This document shows, in pieces, positions 41,356 to 53,965 of a DNA stretch of 64,000 nucleotides. Source of the stretch: Hoeflea sp. YIM 152468. GTDB lineage: Bacteria > Pseudomonadota > Alphaproteobacteria > Rhizobiales > Rhizobiaceae. The notes under the pieces were generated by a model. The model did no database searches. It worked only from the letters and a program-made list of their open reading frames with translations, and had not been told where the DNA came from. The stretch's first letter is position 1; each line of letters starts with the position of its first letter. The position numbers and the translations under genes were made by a program. Location of the stretch: assembly GCF_029210485.1 (NCBI RefSeq), contig NZ_JARGET010000025.1:62001-126000 (forward strand). Direction: 5' to 3'.

Positions 41356-42516
41356 ATGGGACAGACGCTGACCGAAATCGCTGAAACGCTGCGGAGCGCC
41401 GATAAGAAGGTGCAGCTGATCTATGCGTTCAACGCCTCCGGCAAGACGCGGCTGTCCCGCGCATTCAGAGAGCTGATCGACCCGAAGACCGAGGAACGGG
41501 ACGACGATTATCGCCCCAAGGTGCTCTACTATAACGCCTTCACCGAAGACCTATTCTACTGGGACAATGATCTGACCGGCGATACCGAGCGGAAGCTCTG
41601 TATCCAGCCGAATGCGTTCACCAGATCCGCCTTCGAGGATTTCGGGCTCGACCTCAATGTGATCACCGTGTTTCAGCGTTACACCCAGCCAAATCTTACG
41701 CCCCGCTTCAATGAGGAATACAAAACCAAAGACAAGGACGACAAAGAGATTACCATCCCGGCATTTTCCGAAGTGATCTTCACACTGGGGCAAGATCCGG
41801 AGACCGACCCAGAACGCCTCAAAATATCGAAGGGCGAAGAAAGCAACTTCATCTGGAGCGTTTTTTATTGCCTGCTAGATCAGGTCATCAGCACCCGTAA
41901 CGTAGCTGAAGTCGATGAGCGCGAGACGGATCAGTTTAATGACCTCGAGTATGTCTTCATTGATGACCCGGTCAGTTCGCTTGATGAGAACCACCTCATT
42001 CAGCTCGCCGTCGACGTCGCGGACCTGATCAAGAGAAGCGATGCGGTGAACGGCCTGAAATTCATCATCACGACACACAGCCCACTTTTCTACAACGTGC
42101 TGTTCAATGAGCTGAAAAAAAAGACCTCCTACATGCTGAAACGGCTTGAGGATGGAACGTTTGAGCTGACAGAGAAGAACGGCGATTCAAACCAGAGCTT
42201 TTCTTATCACCTTTACCTCAAGCAGACGCTGGAGGAGGCAATCGCGGCAGACAAGATCGAGCGCTATCACTTCACCCTGCTGCGAAATCTCTATGAAAAG
42301 ACATCGAACTTTCTGGGCTATCCGCGATGGTCAGAGCTGCTGCCGGGCGACCAACAACTTTACATGAACCGCATCATTCAGTTTACGAGCCATAGCACGC
42401 TCTCCAGTGAGACCATCGCCGAGCCCTCGCCGCAGGAAAAGCAGACGGTGAAGCTCCTGCTGGATCATCTGCGCAACAATTACAGCTATTGGCAGGAGGA
42501 CGCCTCGAATGCCTGA
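41356..42516 (+). CDS. prrC: PrrC-type anticodon nuclease (tRNA-Lys cleaving)
   Basis: 386 residues. The sequence resembles E. coli PrrC along its length as I recall it: start [10 protein letters not shown], Walker A-like AFNASGKT (24-31), [17 protein letters not shown] (56-72), ABC-type signature SKGEESNF (158-165), Walker [11 protein letters not shown] (201-210) and switch TTHS (239-242). The proposed PrrC catalytic triad Arg/Glu/His is present as R310, E314 and H346. PrrC is kept silent by the type I enzyme and cuts tRNA-Lys at the anticodon when a phage inhibits restriction (established for EcoprrI and T4 Stp). It lies between hsdS and hsdR, as in EcoprrI. Confidence 0.93.
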   Translation: MGQTLTEIAETLRSADKKVQLIYAFNASGKTRLSRAFRELIDPKTEERDDDYRPKVLYYNAFTEDLFYWDNDLTGDTERKLCIQPNAFTRSAFEDFGLDLNVITVFQRYTQPNLTPRFNEEYKTKDKDDKEITIPAFSEVIFTLGQDPETDPERLKISKGEESNFIWSVFYCLLDQVISTRNVAEVDERETDQFNDLEYVFIDDPVSSLDENHLIQLAVDVADLIKRSDAVNGLKFIITTHSPLFYNVLFNELKKKTSYMLKRLEDGTFELTEKNGDSNQSFSYHLYLKQTLEEAIAADKIERYHFTLLRNLYEKTSNFLGYPRWSELLPGDQQLYMNRIIQFTSHSTLSSETIAEPSPQEKQTVKLLLDHLRNNYSYWQEDASNA

Positions 42517-45500
42517 GCAGACGACCCCGATCGCCGAGACCAATCGCTTTATCGTTCTCGATAAATACGTGCGCGCCTGGGAGGCGGCTGACAGCTATCA
42601 GTCTGAGGCCGACTTGGAGCGCGAGCTTGTTCAGGACCTGCGCAATCAGGGCTATGAGTTTCTTGACGATCTGAAATCAACGGGCGCCATGCTGGCGAAT
42701 GTGCGTACACAGCTGCAAGCGCTCAATAATGTTCAGTTTACTGAGAAGGAATGGGCGCGGTTCGTTGAGACCTATCTGGATCGCCCCAGCGACAGCGCCA
42801 CTGACAAGACCCGCAAGATCCACGACGACTACATTTTTGACTTCGTCTTCGATGATGGCCGTATTCAGAACATCTATCTGGTCGATAAGGCCAATGTCTG
42901 CCGCAACAAGGTTCAGGTCATTAAGCAGTTCGAGCAAGCGGGCACTCATGCGAACCGCTACGATGTGACCATTCTGGTGAACGGGCTGCCACTGGTGCAG
43001 GTCGAGTTGAAAAAGCGCGGGGTCGCCATTCGGGAAGCGTTCAACCAGATCCACCGTTACAGCAAGGAGAGCTTCAACTCGGGCAGTTCGCTCTTCAAGT
43101 ACCTCCAGATCTTCGTGATCTCGAACGGCACGGATACGCGCTACTTCGCCAACACGACCAAGCGCGACAAGCACAGCTTCGACTTCACGATGAATTGGGC
43201 GCAGGCGGATAACAGCCTGATAAGGGACCTCAAGGACTTCACCGCGACCTTCTTCGAGAAGCGCACCCTTATGAAGGTGTTGCTCGATTTTTCCGTCTTT
43301 GATGTCAGCGACACGCTGCTTGTGATGCGACCATATCAGATCGCCGCAACAGAACGCATTCTGCGGAAGATCAGAAGTTCCTTCGAGGCCAAGACACTTG
43401 GCAAGCCGGAAAGCGGTGGTTTCATCTGGCACACAACGGGCTCAGGCAAGACACTGACCAGCTTCAAAGCGGCCCGCCTCGCCACCGAGCTTGATTTCAT
43501 CGACAAGGTATTCTTCGTGGTGGACCGCAAAGACCTCGATTACCAGACGATGAAAGAGTATCAGCGCTTCTCGCCCGATAGCGTCAATGGATCAGACAGC
43601 ACCGCCGGATTGAAGCGGAACCTCTCCAAAGACGACAACAAGATCATCGTCACCACGATCCAGAAGCTCAACAATCTGATGAAGAGCGAGGGCGACCTGC
43701 CGGTCTATACCCAGCGCGTCGTCTTCATTTTCGACGAGTGCCATCGCAGCCAGTTTGGTGAGGCACAGAAGAACCTCAAGCGGAAGTTCAAACAATTCTG
43801 CCAGTTCGGCTTCACCGGAACGCCGATCTTTCCGGAAAATGCTTCGGGCGCGGAGACGACGGCCAGCGTATTCGGGAGCGAACTTCATTCCTATGTGATC
43901 ACCGACGCGATCCGCGACGAGAAAGTGCTGAAGTTCAAGGTCGATTACAACGATGTGCGCCCGCAGTTCAAAGCGATCGAAACCGAACAGGACGAAAAGA
44001 AGCTGACCGCCGCTGAAAACCGGCAAGCTCTTCAGCACCCCGAACGAATCGCAGAGATTTCCCAGTACATTCTCGATAACTTCCGCCGCAAGACGCATCG
44101 TCTCTATGGAGACAATAAGGGCTTCAACGCCATGTTCGCGGTGAGCAGCGTTGATGCAGCCAAGCTCTATTATGAGAAGCTGAATGCGCTGCAGGATGGT
44201 AGCGACAAGCCGTTGAAGATCGCGACCATCTTTTCATTCGCAGCCAACGAAGAACAGGATGCGATTGGCGACATTCCTGACGAGAGTTTTGAGGTTTCGG
44301 CGCTTAACAGCAGCGCCAAGGAATTCCTGAACGCCGCCATCGCGGACTACAACGCCTGTTTCCGAACGAATTTCAGCGTCGATAGCAAAGGCTTCCAGAA
44401 TTATTATCGGGATCTGGCGAAACGGGTGAAGTCCAAGGAAGTCGACCTGCTCATCGTGGTTGGCATGTTCCTGACCGGCTTTGACGCGCCAACCCTGAAC
44501 ACGCTGTTCGTGGACAAGAATCTGCGTTTTCACGGCCTTATACAAGCCTACTCCCGCACCAACCGCATTTATGATGCGACCAAGTCCTTCGGCAACATCG
44601 TTACCTTCCGTGACCTGGAAGAGGCGACCGTCAAGGCGATCACACTCTTTGGCAACGCCAATACCAAGAACGTCGTTCTGGAGAAGAGCTACTCAGAATA
44701 CATGGAAGGTTTTACCGACCAGACGACAGGCGAGGCGCGGCGCGGCTTTATCGAGGTCGTCCGTGAGCTGGAAGAGCGTTTCCCGGACCCCGCCGCCATC
44801 GAAAAGGAAGCGGACAAGAAGGCCTTTGCGAAGCTGTTCGGCGAGTATCTCCGTGTTGATAATATCCTTCAGAATTATGATGAGTTCTCCAGCCTAAAAG
44901 AGCTTCAGGAGATCGACGAGAGTGACGCCGAAACGGTGAGAGCGTTCAAGGAGCGGCATCATTTGAGTGATGATGACGTTGACGAGCTCAAGAGCATCGA
45001 GATGCCTGCTGACCGAAAGGTCCAGGACTACCGTTCGACCTACAATGACATCCGGGATTGGCTTCGCCGTGAAAAGGCGAGCGCCGAGCAGGTTGAGTCA
45101 ACGATCGACTGGGATGATGTCGTCTTTGAGGTCGACCTCTTGAAGTCCCAGGAAATCAATCTGGATTACATCCTTGAGCTAATCTTCGAGCACAACAAAA
45201 AAACGAAGAGTAAGTCAGAGCTCGTTGGCGAAGTTCGCCGTGCCATTCGCGCCAGTATTGGCAACCGCGCGAAAGAAAGCCTCATCGTCGATTTCATCAA
45301 TCAGACAAACCTTGACGAACTGGGGGACAAGGCCGGGGTGATTGAGGCATTTTTTGCCTTCGCACAAGCAGAACAACGCCGGGAAGCGGAAGAACTGATA
45401 ACCGATGAAGAATTGAACGCGGATGCCGCCAAGCGCTACATCGCGACGTCGATCAAGCGCGAATATGCGAGCGAAAACGGCACAGAGTTGAACTCGATCC

Positions 45501-45610
45501 TTCCAAAAATGAGCCCGCTCAATCCACAATACCTGACCAAAAAAAGAGATGTGTTCCAACGCATCTCTGCGTTCGTTGAAAAGTTCAAGGGTGTTGGCGG
45601 AAAAATTTAG
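42509..45610 (+). CDS. hsdR: Type I restriction endonuclease subunit R
   Basis: 1033 residues. The nuclease domain has D152 and E166-x-K168 (VQVELKKRG) and QxxxY-type QIHRY (180-184). SF2 translocase motifs: TTGSGKT (309-315), DECH (409-412), FTGTPIF, and a later RTNRIYD. It cuts unmodified DNA after ATP-driven translocation. The start lies 8 nt inside prrC. The C-terminal helical region is complete; no frameshift seen. Confidence 0.95.
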   Translation: MPEQTTPIAETNRFIVLDKYVRAWEAADSYQSEADLERELVQDLRNQGYEFLDDLKSTGAMLANVRTQLQALNNVQFTEKEWARFVETYLDRPSDSATDKTRKIHDDYIFDFVFDDGRIQNIYLVDKANVCRNKVQVIKQFEQAGTHANRYDVTILVNGLPLVQVELKKRGVAIREAFNQIHRYSKESFNSGSSLFKYLQIFVISNGTDTRYFANTTKRDKHSFDFTMNWAQADNSLIRDLKDFTATFFEKRTLMKVLLDFSVFDVSDTLLVMRPYQIAATERILRKIRSSFEAKTLGKPESGGFIWHTTGSGKTLTSFKAARLATELDFIDKVFFVVDRKDLDYQTMKEYQRFSPDSVNGSDSTAGLKRNLSKDDNKIIVTTIQKLNNLMKSEGDLPVYTQRVVFIFDECHRSQFGEAQKNLKRKFKQFCQFGFTGTPIFPENASGAETTASVFGSELHSYVITDAIRDEKVLKFKVDYNDVRPQFKAIETEQDEKKLTAAENRQALQHPERIAEISQYILDNFRRKTHRLYGDNKGFNAMFAVSSVDAAKLYYEKLNALQDGSDKPLKIATIFSFAANEEQDAIGDIPDESFEVSALNSSAKEFLNAAIADYNACFRTNFSVDSKGFQNYYRDLAKRVKSKEVDLLIVVGMFLTGFDAPTLNTLFVDKNLRFHGLIQAYSRTNRIYDATKSFGNIVTFRDLEEATVKAITLFGNANTKNVVLEKSYSEYMEGFTDQTTGEARRGFIEVVRELEERFPDPAAIEKEADKKAFAKLFGEYLRVDNILQNYDEFSSLKELQEIDESDAETVRAFKERHHLSDDDVDELKSIEMPADRKVQDYRSTYNDIRDWLRREKASAEQVESTIDWDDVVFEVDLLKSQEINLDYILELIFEHNKKTKSKSELVGEVRRAIRASIGNRAKESLIVDFINQTNLDELGDKAGVIEAFFAFAQAEQRREAEELITDEELNADAAKRYIATSIKREYASENGTELNSILPKMSPLNPQYLTKKRDVFQRISAFVEKFKGVGGKI

Positions 45611-45919
45611 GCGTTTTCATGATCGATGGTCGCGAACCACTGCATACCAGCTGAGGTTTTCGATCCGAGTCGCGCCCGCATGCCGATTGTCCGCGGCAAA
45701 GGTACAGTTCTAGCGACCTAAAAAGAGTAGAATTTTCAGAACCTTGTAGAACTGTACCTATTGAGCGCAGTCAACAGGTCCGGAGAATATCGGCTTGGAG
45801 AGAACGCTTTGGGCCATCTTCGCTCCGGGGACGGTGAACAGCCCCTCCCGTATAACCCTTGAATATAACGAAAAAATTCGGCCTCAGCCGGATCGGGAGA
45901 ACGCTTTCGCGGGGTCAAG
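45611..45919. other. Gene-free island edge between hsdR and tRNA-Ser
   Basis: 309 nt without a supported gene. It contains the 12-bp inverted repeat at 45701-45758 and an 11-bp direct repeat GAGAACGCTTT (45800-45810 and 45897-45907), the latter close to the tRNA 3' end. It is the likely right boundary of the accessory region. Confidence 0.5.
45701..45758. repeat. Perfect 12-bp inverted repeat downstream of hsdR
   Basis: GGTACAGTTCTA (45701-45712) and TAGAACTGTACC (45747-45758) enclose a 34-nt A+T-rich loop. It lies 91 nt after the hsdR stop. Candidate recombination site, end of a mobile cassette, or a terminator with a long loop. Confidence 0.7.
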
Positions 45920-46009
<90 letters not shown>

Positions 46010-46332
46010 GCGTCTGGTCGGCGCAACATCAGTGCGCGGGCGCTTCCATAACCTCGCAGCGCGGCTTGCACAAGAGGTAACTTTGCCATCAGGGCCTGGA
46101 AGGGTCCCGCACACCCAATTTGGCTTGACTCATGGCCCGGTCTCACGTATCTCGCGACCCGAATGCGGCGTGGGGGTTCCTGCGCCGCTGGCCTTTGCTT
46201 GAGGTATCCGCACAACAGGGCCTCAACCAGGCTTCACCCGGTCATCCGGCAACGGACCGGCCGATTTATCCGACTGGCAAAAAGACGGCCCACTGTAACG
46301 GTGAGAGCCGGACGAACACGAAAGGACAAAAG
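46010..46332 (+). other. Gene-free leader region of rplU
   Basis: 323 nt between the divergent tRNA-Ser and rplU, holding the rplU promoter (next entry) and a long, GC-rich leader of about 170 nt. The leader could fold for L21 autoregulation, but no known motif was identified. Confidence 0.5.
46125..46153 (+). promoter_or_regulatory. Promoter of rplU-rpmA
   Basis: TTGACT (46125-46130), 17-bp spacer, TATCTC (46148-46153). A good sigma-70-type match for an alphaproteobacterial ribosomal promoter, about 180 nt upstream of rplU. Confidence 0.6.
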
Positions 46333-46950
46333 ATGTTCGCAGTCATTAAGACAGGTGGCAAGCAGTACCGCGTCGCCGCCAATGACATCCTGACGATCGA
46401 AAAGCTCGAAGGCGCCGCAGGCGATACGGTCGAGTTCGCTGAAATCCTCATGGTCGGCGAAGGCGCCGGCGCAACTGTTGGCGCACCCTTTGTCGAGGGC
46501 GCCATGGTCGTTGCCGAAGTTGTCGAGCAGGGCCGCGCCCGCAAGGTTCTGGCCTTCAAGAAGCGCCGCCGTCAGAATTCCAAGCGCATTCGCGGTCATC
46601 GCCAGCACCAGACTGTCGTCAAGATCACCGACATTCTGACGGGTGGTGCCAAGCCGTCCAAGAAGACTGCCGCGAAGAAGGACGCCGCTCCCAAGGCGGA
46701 AGCCAAGACGGCTGAGGCCAAGACCGCGTCGCTGTTCACCGCACCAAAGGGCGAGCCCGATGACCTGACCACGATCAAGGGCATCGGCCCGGTCGCTGCC
46801 GGTCAGCTCAACGAGCAGGGCATCACCACCTTTGCCCAGATCGCCAAGCTCAGCGACAAGGATATCGTCCGCATCGACGAAGCCATGCCGTTCAGCGCCG
46901 ACCAGATCTCGGACTGGCGCGACCAGGCCAAGGCACTGGTGGCCAAGTAA
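46333..46950 (+). CDS. rplU: 50S ribosomal protein L21 with C-terminal HhH extension
   Basis: 205 residues from the ATG at 46333 (AAAGGACAAAAG upstream). Residues 1-103 are L21 ([38 protein letters not shown]). An Ala/Lys-rich linker (about 105-135) leads to a helix-hairpin-helix domain ([20 protein letters not shown]). This extension is typical of Rhizobiales L21. L21 binds 23S rRNA in the large subunit. Confidence 0.96.
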   Translation: MFAVIKTGGKQYRVAANDILTIEKLEGAAGDTVEFAEILMVGEGAGATVGAPFVEGAMVVAEVVEQGRARKVLAFKKRRRQNSKRIRGHRQHQTVVKITDILTGGAKPSKKTAAKKDAAPKAEAKTAEAKTASLFTAPKGEPDDLTTIKGIGPVAAGQLNEQGITTFAQIAKLSDKDIVRIDEAMPFSADQISDWRDQAKALVAK

Positions 46951-47029
46951 TCAACCGCCCGTTCGGGCCCTGGCGGCATAAAGCCGCAAACAGACAATCG
47001 CCCTCTAGCGGCGGAACAGGAGCAGACCC

Positions 47030-47299
47030 ATGGCACACAAAAAAGCTGGCGGCTCAACGCGCAACGGTCGCGATTCCGAATCCAAGCGCCTCGGCGTAAA
47101 GAAGTTCGGTGGCGAGTCCGTCATTTCCGGCAACATCATTCTGCGTCAGCGCGGCACCAAGTGGCATCCAGGCACCGGCGTAGGCCTTGGCAGGGATCAC
47201 ACCATTTTTGCCGTGCAGCCGGGCAATGTTGACTTCCGCAAGAAAGCCAACGGCCGAACCTATGTGTCCGTTATCGCGAAAGCGGAAGCAGCGGAATAA
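47030..47299 (+). CDS. rpmA: 50S ribosomal protein L27
   Basis: 89 residues starting [15 protein letters not shown] after the initiator Met, followed by [12 protein letters not shown] and [15 protein letters not shown]: classic L27. It reaches into the peptidyl-transferase centre. Cotranscribed with rplU; a strong terminator follows. Confidence 0.98.
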   Translation: MAHKKAGGSTRNGRDSESKRLGVKKFGGESVISGNIILRQRGTKWHPGTGVGLGRDHTIFAVQPGNVDFRKKANGRTYVSVIAKAEAAE

Positions 47300-47377
47300 G
47301 CCGGATCGCATTTTGCAAGCCGGTGTCGCATCGACCCGGCCTTTGCAGGCATCCTCCGGATTACCGGATAAAGACAA

Positions 47378-47408
47378 GGGGAGATGGGACACCATCTCCC
47401 CTTTTTTT
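47378..47408 (+). terminator. Rho-independent terminator after rpmA
   Basis: Perfect 10-bp stem GGGGAGATGG (47378-47387) / CCATCTCCCC (47392-47401), 4-nt loop, then seven T (47402-47408). Confidence 0.95.
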
Positions 47409-47428
47409 GTTCACAACGGAGAATGACC

Positions 47429-48121
47429 ATGAGACAAGACCCAGATTCAAGCCCCGGCCTCGGCGCCAGAGCGCCCAGAGACAGCCTCAGCGGCGGTCCA
47501 GCACCACAGGATGCGGAAAGCTTCGAACGGACGGCATCAAGCTATGACTGCCCCATCCTTCTGAGCAAGAACCTTGTCTTGCGCGCGCCCCACACCGAAG
47601 ACATCGACGCAATTGCCATTCTCGCCGACAATCCGGCGATCGCCAGCATGGTGTCCCGCATCCCGCACCCTTACGGTCGCGCCGATGCGGAAACCTTTGT
47701 GCGATCCTCGTCAAAACGCGAGAATGGCAATTGCGTCTACGCCATCACCGACTCCGAAACCGGCAAGCTCTTTGGCTGCTGCTCACTCGAGAGCGCCGAG
47801 GGCGGCAAGGCACTCGAACTGGGCTATTGGATCGGCGAGCCGTTCTGGCGGCGCGGCATTGCCACCGAAGCGGTGCACGCGCTGGTCGACATGGCCTTCC
47901 GCAGCCGTGACATCGAGTACATCACCGCCAGCTGCCGGGTCATCAACCCGGCCTCCCGCCGGGTGCTTCAGAAAAGCGGCTTCCAGTTCCAGGGCAGCGG
48001 CATGGTCAACATCCTGGCGATCAACGCCGCTGCGGCTGTCGAATGGTTCAGGCTCGACCGCAAGACCTGGATCTCGCTGATCAGTTGGGCGAACGAGAAC
48101 AACCAGGCGGACCGGTCGTAA
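47429..48121 (+). CDS. GNAT family N-acetyltransferase (RimJ/RimL-like)
   Basis: 230 residues. The ATG at 47429 is preferred because GGAG (47418-47421) is 7 nt upstream; ATG 47423 is too close. The first about 40 residues are low complexity. The GNAT fold follows: LRAPHTEDIDAIAILADNPA, LELGYWIGEPFWRRGIATEA (acetyl-CoA-binding), and INPASRRVLQKSGF. It probably acetylates an N-terminal or small-molecule amine. This gene commonly separates rpmA and obgE in Rhizobiales. Confidence 0.85.
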   Translation: MRQDPDSSPGLGARAPRDSLSGGPAPQDAESFERTASSYDCPILLSKNLVLRAPHTEDIDAIAILADNPAIASMVSRIPHPYGRADAETFVRSSSKRENGNCVYAITDSETGKLFGCCSLESAEGGKALELGYWIGEPFWRRGIATEAVHALVDMAFRSRDIEYITASCRVINPASRRVLQKSGFQFQGSGMVNILAINAAAAVEWFRLDRKTWISLISWANENNQADRS

Positions 48122-49463
<1,342 letters not shown>

Positions 49464-49465
49464 CA

Positions 49466-50587
49466 ATGACTGCCATTCGCAAACCTGTGTGTGCGCACAA
49501 GCGCATTGTCATCAAGATCGGCTCGGCGCTGCTGGTGGACCGCGCCAGCGGGTTGAAGACGGCATGGCTTGAATCGCTCTGCGCCGACATCACCGAGCTG
49601 AGACAGGCCGGCGTCGAGGTTCTGGTGGTCTCCTCTGGCGCGATTGCCATGGGCCGGACAGTGCTCGGCCTTGCCGCAGGCAGCTTGCGGCTCGAGGAAA
49701 GCCAGGCCGCGGCAGCCGTCGGCCAGATCGCTCTGGCCCGGGCCTGGTCGGCCAGCCTGTCGACCCACGGCATCGTCGCCGGGCAGATCCTGCTGACGCT
49801 TGGCGACACCGAGGAACGGCGGCGCTATCTCAATGCCCGGGCAACCATGGGTGAACTGATGCGGCACGGCGCCGTGCCGATCATCAATGAGAACGACACT
49901 GTCGCCACCAGCGAAATCCGCTATGGCGACAATGACCGGCTTGCCGCCCGGGTGGCCACCATGATCGGCGCCGACCTGCTGGTGCTGATGTCCGACATTG
50001 ACGGGCTGTACACCGCCCCGCCACACCTCGATCCCGAAGCCCGCTTTCTCGAGATCATCGAGACAATCACCCCCGAGATCGAGGCCATGGCTGGCGACGC
50101 CGGCTCCGAGCTATCGCGTGGCGGCATGAAGACCAAGATCGACGCCGGCAAGATCGCCAATGCCGCCGGCTGCGCCATGATCATCGCCTCGGGCAAATCC
50201 GACCATCCGCTGTCGGCCATCGACACGGGTGCGAGGTCTAGCTGGTTCCAGCCCTCCGGCACGCCGCAGACGGCGCGCAAGACCTGGATCGCCGGCCAGC
50301 TCGACCCGTCGGGCAAGCTCATCATCGACGCCGGGGCCGAAACCGCGCTGCGCTCAGGCAAGAGCCTGCTTCCGGCGGGCGTCAGGGCTGTGGCCGGTGA
50401 TTTCCATCGCGGGGATCCGGTTGCCATCTGTGATGCCGGCGGTCGCGAAATCGCCCGCGGGCTGTCAAGTTATGATGCCGATGAAGCCCGCCGCATCGCC
50501 GGGTGCAAGTCCGGCGAGATCGAAGCCATTCTGGGCTATTCCAGACGCGCTGCCATGATCCACCGTGACGACATGGTGATCACCTGA
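49466..50587 (+). CDS. proB: Glutamate 5-kinase
   Basis: 373 residues from the ATG at 49466; a GTG at 49460 overlapping the obgE stop is possible. The kinase domain ([35 protein letters not shown], then [13 protein letters not shown]) is followed by a C-terminal PUA domain (about 280-370). It phosphorylates glutamate in the first step of proline synthesis and is normally feedback-inhibited by proline. proA follows after 126 nt. Confidence 0.97.
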   Translation: MTAIRKPVCAHKRIVIKIGSALLVDRASGLKTAWLESLCADITELRQAGVEVLVVSSGAIAMGRTVLGLAAGSLRLEESQAAAAVGQIALARAWSASLSTHGIVAGQILLTLGDTEERRRYLNARATMGELMRHGAVPIINENDTVATSEIRYGDNDRLAARVATMIGADLLVLMSDIDGLYTAPPHLDPEARFLEIIETITPEIEAMAGDAGSELSRGGMKTKIDAGKIANAAGCAMIIASGKSDHPLSAIDTGARSSWFQPSGTPQTARKTWIAGQLDPSGKLIIDAGAETALRSGKSLLPAGVRAVAGDFHRGDPVAICDAGGREIARGLSSYDADEARRIAGCKSGEIEAILGYSRRAAMIHRDDMVIT

Positions 50588-50713
50588 GACGGCTCACCGG
50601 CTGGCTTCTCCCGCGCCAGAGCTCTGCCAATCCGGCCTCGATCTGCCTGCGGCTTTACGGCGTCACGCTGATTGCGTAAGACACCTGCCTGATCCTAATG
50701 CGGGAGATCCCTC

Positions 50714-51997
50714 ATGCTCGACAAATCCGAGAGCCAAGCCGACATTGCAATGCTGATGGCCGACATCGGCCGCCGGGCGAAAGCGGCTGCACGACCGCTG
50801 GCCATTGCCGGCACGAGCGTGAAAAACGCCGCGCTCAACGCCATGGCCGACGCCATCGCCGCCCGCCGGCAGGATATCCTCGACGCCAATGCAATCGACG
50901 TTAAGGCCGCGCGGCAAAGCGGCATGGCCAGCTCTTTCGTCGACCGCTTGCAGCTTGATGACAGCCGCATTGATAGCATCATCGATGGCATACGCGCCAT
51001 CGCCGGGCTTGCCGATCCGGTTGGCACGGTGATCGCCGCCTGGGACCGCCCCAACGGGCTCAGGATCGAGCGCGTCCGCACCCCGCTCGGCGTCATTGGC
51101 GTGATCTATGAAAGCCGCCCCAATGTCACGGCCGATGCCGGCGCCCTGTGCCTCAAGTCCGGCAATGCGGTCATCCTGCGCGGCGGATCGGATTCATTTC
51201 ATTCCTCCCGCGCCATTCATGCCTGCCTGACCGAAGGGCTGGAAAGCGCCGGCCTGCCTGCTGACGCCATCCAGATGATCCCGGTCAGCGACCGCGCCGC
51301 CGTTGGCGAATTGCTCACCGGTCTGGGCGGGGCCGTTGATGTGATCGTGCCGCGTGGCGGCAAGAGTCTGGTCGCCCGTGTCCAGGCCGACGCCCGCGTG
51401 CCGGTTTTTGCCCACCTCGAAGGGCTCTGCCACATCTATGTCGACAAAACCGCCGACCCGGCGATGGCACGCGCGATTGTGGTCAACGCCAAGATGCGCC
51501 GAACCGGCATATGCGGTGCCGCCGAAACCCTGCTCCTCGACCGCGCCGTTGACAGCGAACTGGCCGCCGACATCCTTGCCGATCTGACCGCGGCCGGCTG
51601 CGAGATTCACGGCGACGGCGCAGTCATGGCGCTGCTGCCCGAGGCAAAACCCGCCACGGAAGAGGATTGGCGCACCGAGTATCTCGAGGCGATCATCGCC
51701 GCGCGGTTCGTCGACGGCCTCGACGGCGCCATCGCCCACATTGCGCAGTGGTCGTCCAGCCACACCGAGGCGGTGATTGCCGAGGACGCGGGCGTGGTCG
51801 AGCGGTTTTTTGCCGAAGTCGATTCGGCCATCCTGCTGCACAATGCCTCGACCCAGTTCGCCGATGGCGGCGAGTTCGGCATGGGCGCCGAAATCGGCAT
51901 CGCCACGGGCAAGATGCACGCCCGAGGACCGGTGGGAGTGGAGCAGCTAACTTCGTTCAAATACCGGGTGCATGGCACGGGCCAGACCCGGTCTTGA
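50714..51997 (+). CDS. proA: Glutamate-5-semialdehyde dehydrogenase (gamma-glutamyl phosphate reductase)
   Basis: 427 residues with [35 protein letters not shown], and the catalytic Cys region [15 protein letters not shown]. It reduces glutamyl-5-phosphate with NADPH to the semialdehyde, the second step of proline synthesis. Located between proB and nadD. Confidence 0.97.
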   Translation: MLDKSESQADIAMLMADIGRRAKAAARPLAIAGTSVKNAALNAMADAIAARRQDILDANAIDVKAARQSGMASSFVDRLQLDDSRIDSIIDGIRAIAGLADPVGTVIAAWDRPNGLRIERVRTPLGVIGVIYESRPNVTADAGALCLKSGNAVILRGGSDSFHSSRAIHACLTEGLESAGLPADAIQMIPVSDRAAVGELLTGLGGAVDVIVPRGGKSLVARVQADARVPVFAHLEGLCHIYVDKTADPAMARAIVVNAKMRRTGICGAAETLLLDRAVDSELAADILADLTAAGCEIHGDGAVMALLPEAKPATEEDWRTEYLEAIIAARFVDGLDGAIAHIAQWSSSHTEAVIAEDAGVVERFFAEVDSAILLHNASTQFADGGEFGMGAEIGIATGKMHARGPVGVEQLTSFKYRVHGTGQTRS

Positions 51998-52032
51998 CGT
52001 CGGCACGCGCCAACGCTCCACCGCATCTGAAA

Positions 52033-52638
52033 ATGCCCTATGTCGAACGGGGCATGACCGTCGGTCTGTTCGGCGGCTCCTTCAACCCGCCGCATCAGGG
52101 CCATCGGCTGGTTGCCGAGATCGCCTTGCGCCGCCTCGGTCTCGATCAGGTCTGGTGGATGGTGACGCCGGGCAATCCGCTCAAGAGCCACAGTGAACTG
52201 GCAAGTCTTGCGGACCGGGTGGCGTTGAGCCGGGAGATGGCGCCAGGCCCGAAGGTCAAGATCACAGCGTTCGAGGCCGCTCACGATCTGCGTTACACCG
52301 CGCAGACCCTGGCCTTCGTCAAGGCCCGCAACCAGGATGTCCATTTCGTCTGGATCATGGGAGCCGACAATCTGAGGCATTTTCACCAGTGGCAAAACTG
52401 GCGCGACATTGCCGAGACCTTTCCCATCGCCGTGATAGACCGGCCCGGCTCGACACTCGCCTATCTGTCTTCGAAAATGGCCAAGACATTCAGCCATGCC
52501 CGCGTCGACGAGGATGACGCAGCCATGCTGCCCTTCCTGCCCGCACCGGCCTGGACCTTCATTCACGGCCCGCGCTCGTCGCTGTCCTCCAGCGCCATCC
52601 GCAGCCAACGCGCCAACAATCCAGACCCCGCATCTTGA
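52033..52638 (+). CDS. nadD: Nicotinate-nucleotide adenylyltransferase
   Basis: 201 residues from the ATG at 52033; a shorter start at the second Met is possible. Nucleotidyltransferase motif GGSFNPPHQGH near residue 14 and the C-terminal SSSAIR motif (from SSLSSSAIRSQ). It makes deamido-NAD in NAD biosynthesis. Follows proA after 35 nt. Confidence 0.96.
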   Translation: MPYVERGMTVGLFGGSFNPPHQGHRLVAEIALRRLGLDQVWWMVTPGNPLKSHSELASLADRVALSREMAPGPKVKITAFEAAHDLRYTAQTLAFVKARNQDVHFVWIMGADNLRHFHQWQNWRDIAETFPIAVIDRPGSTLAYLSSKMAKTFSHARVDEDDAAMLPFLPAPAWTFIHGPRSSLSSSAIRSQRANNPDPAS

Positions 52639-52735
52639 AAAGCCCCATGGTCCGTGACTATCTTGGTACCATGTTGCAGCCGTGTTGATGGCTGCGGCGA
52701 TTGCTGGACTGTTCAGGACAAGGAAAGGAACCACT

Positions 52736-53149
52736 CTGAGAACAGAACACACGAAGAGAAATGCCGGTGGCGATTTCTCGCAAGCGACGGGAAGCGGCGA
52801 TAAGCTCGCTCTGCGTCAGCTTACACTGGTCCGCGACAGCCTGGCGGACTCCAAGGCGGAAAACATCGTAGCTATCGACATCGCAGGAAAATCGGCGCTC
52901 GGCGACCATATGGTCGTGGCATCCGGCCGGTCGAATCGCCATGTCGCATCCATTTGCGACCATCTGATCACCGAACTCAAGGCCGCCGGCTTCGGCGATC
53001 TGAGGGTCGAGGGTCTGGCAACCGGCGACTGGGTGCTGATTGATGCTGGTGACATCATCATTCACATCTTCCGGCCCGAGATAAGGGAATTCTACAACAT
53101 CGAGAAGATGTGGCAGGTTCCCGACATGGAAGACGGAAAACTGCACTGA
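52736..53149 (+). CDS. rsfS: Ribosomal silencing factor RsfS, probable CTG start
   Basis: 137 residues if started at CTG 52736, which follows a strong AGGAAAGGA at about 6 nt. An in-frame GTG at 52682 would add 18 poorly conserved residues. The DUF143 core has SKAENIVAIDIAGKSALGDH, VVASGRSNRHV and REFYNIEKMW. RsfS binds L14 and blocks subunit joining in starvation. The start choice is inferred from family length and the ribosome-binding site. Confidence 0.85.
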   Translation: MRTEHTKRNAGGDFSQATGSGDKLALRQLTLVRDSLADSKAENIVAIDIAGKSALGDHMVVASGRSNRHVASICDHLITELKAAGFGDLRVEGLATGDWVLIDAGDIIIHIFRPEIREFYNIEKMWQVPDMEDGKLH

Positions 53150-53388
53150 CCGGCGCGCCGGCACAAGCCGGCGACCGGTGCACAGCCTGCCGATCGAGCC
53201 CCAATGCCACACCATTGGCCCTGGTGTGTCTGCACCTGTGCCTGGTCCAAGCACCACGCCGGACCCGGCACCCGACAGCGAGCCTCCCGACCAGCGATGT
53301 GACGATGGCCAGGGCTTTGTCTGCTTATGACCCGAGCGCGCCGGAGCGAACCTTGTCCGCGCGCTTGCCAACCTGAATTCGGATCGGC

Positions 53389-53871
53389 ATGCGCATCACT
53401 CTTTTTACCGTCGGACGGCTCAAGGCAGGCCCGGAGAGCGAGCTATCGAAACGCTATCTGGATCGCTTTGCCAAATCCGGCAGCGCAATCGGACTGGATT
53501 TTTTCAAGACCATCGAGGTGCCTGAAAGCCGTGCCTCCTCCGCCGGCCAGCGAAAGCGCGAGGAAGCCGGGCTGCTCGAACGGCATCTGCCGGAGGGCGC
53601 CGCCCTTGTGCTTCTCGATGAGCGGGGCAAAGCGCCGGATTCACCCGGTTTTGCCGAGACTCTCGCGACGCTGCGCGACGATGGCCGCCGCGACTTGGTG
53701 ATTGCCATCGGCGGCGCTGACGGGCTTGATCCCGGCCTGCACGCAAAGGCCGAGGCGGTGATCTGTTTTGGCCGGATGACCTGGCCGCATCAGCTAGTGC
53801 GTATCATGGTTGCCGAACAGCTCTACCGCGCGGTGACCATCCTGTCCGGACATCCCTATCATCGAAGCTGA
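53389..53871 (+). CDS. rlmH: 23S rRNA (pseudouridine1915-N3)-methyltransferase
   Basis: 160 residues. SPOUT features: LVLLDERGKAPDSPGFAETL, the knot segment LVIAIGGADGLDPG, and the C-terminal MTWPHQLVRIMVAEQLYRA. It methylates pseudouridine 1915 in helix 69 of 23S rRNA. The rsfS-rlmH pair is a conserved arrangement. Confidence 0.97.
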   Translation: MRITLFTVGRLKAGPESELSKRYLDRFAKSGSAIGLDFFKTIEVPESRASSAGQRKREEAGLLERHLPEGAALVLLDERGKAPDSPGFAETLATLRDDGRRDLVIAIGGADGLDPGLHAKAEAVICFGRMTWPHQLVRIMVAEQLYRAVTILSGHPYHRS

Positions 53872-53965
53872 ACCGGGCGCCCTGGCCACACCTGGTCGCA
53901 AAGATGTGACCGCCGGGGCAATATGGTTCATGGAGCGTTAACGCGAAATTCGCTAGGGTGTTGCC

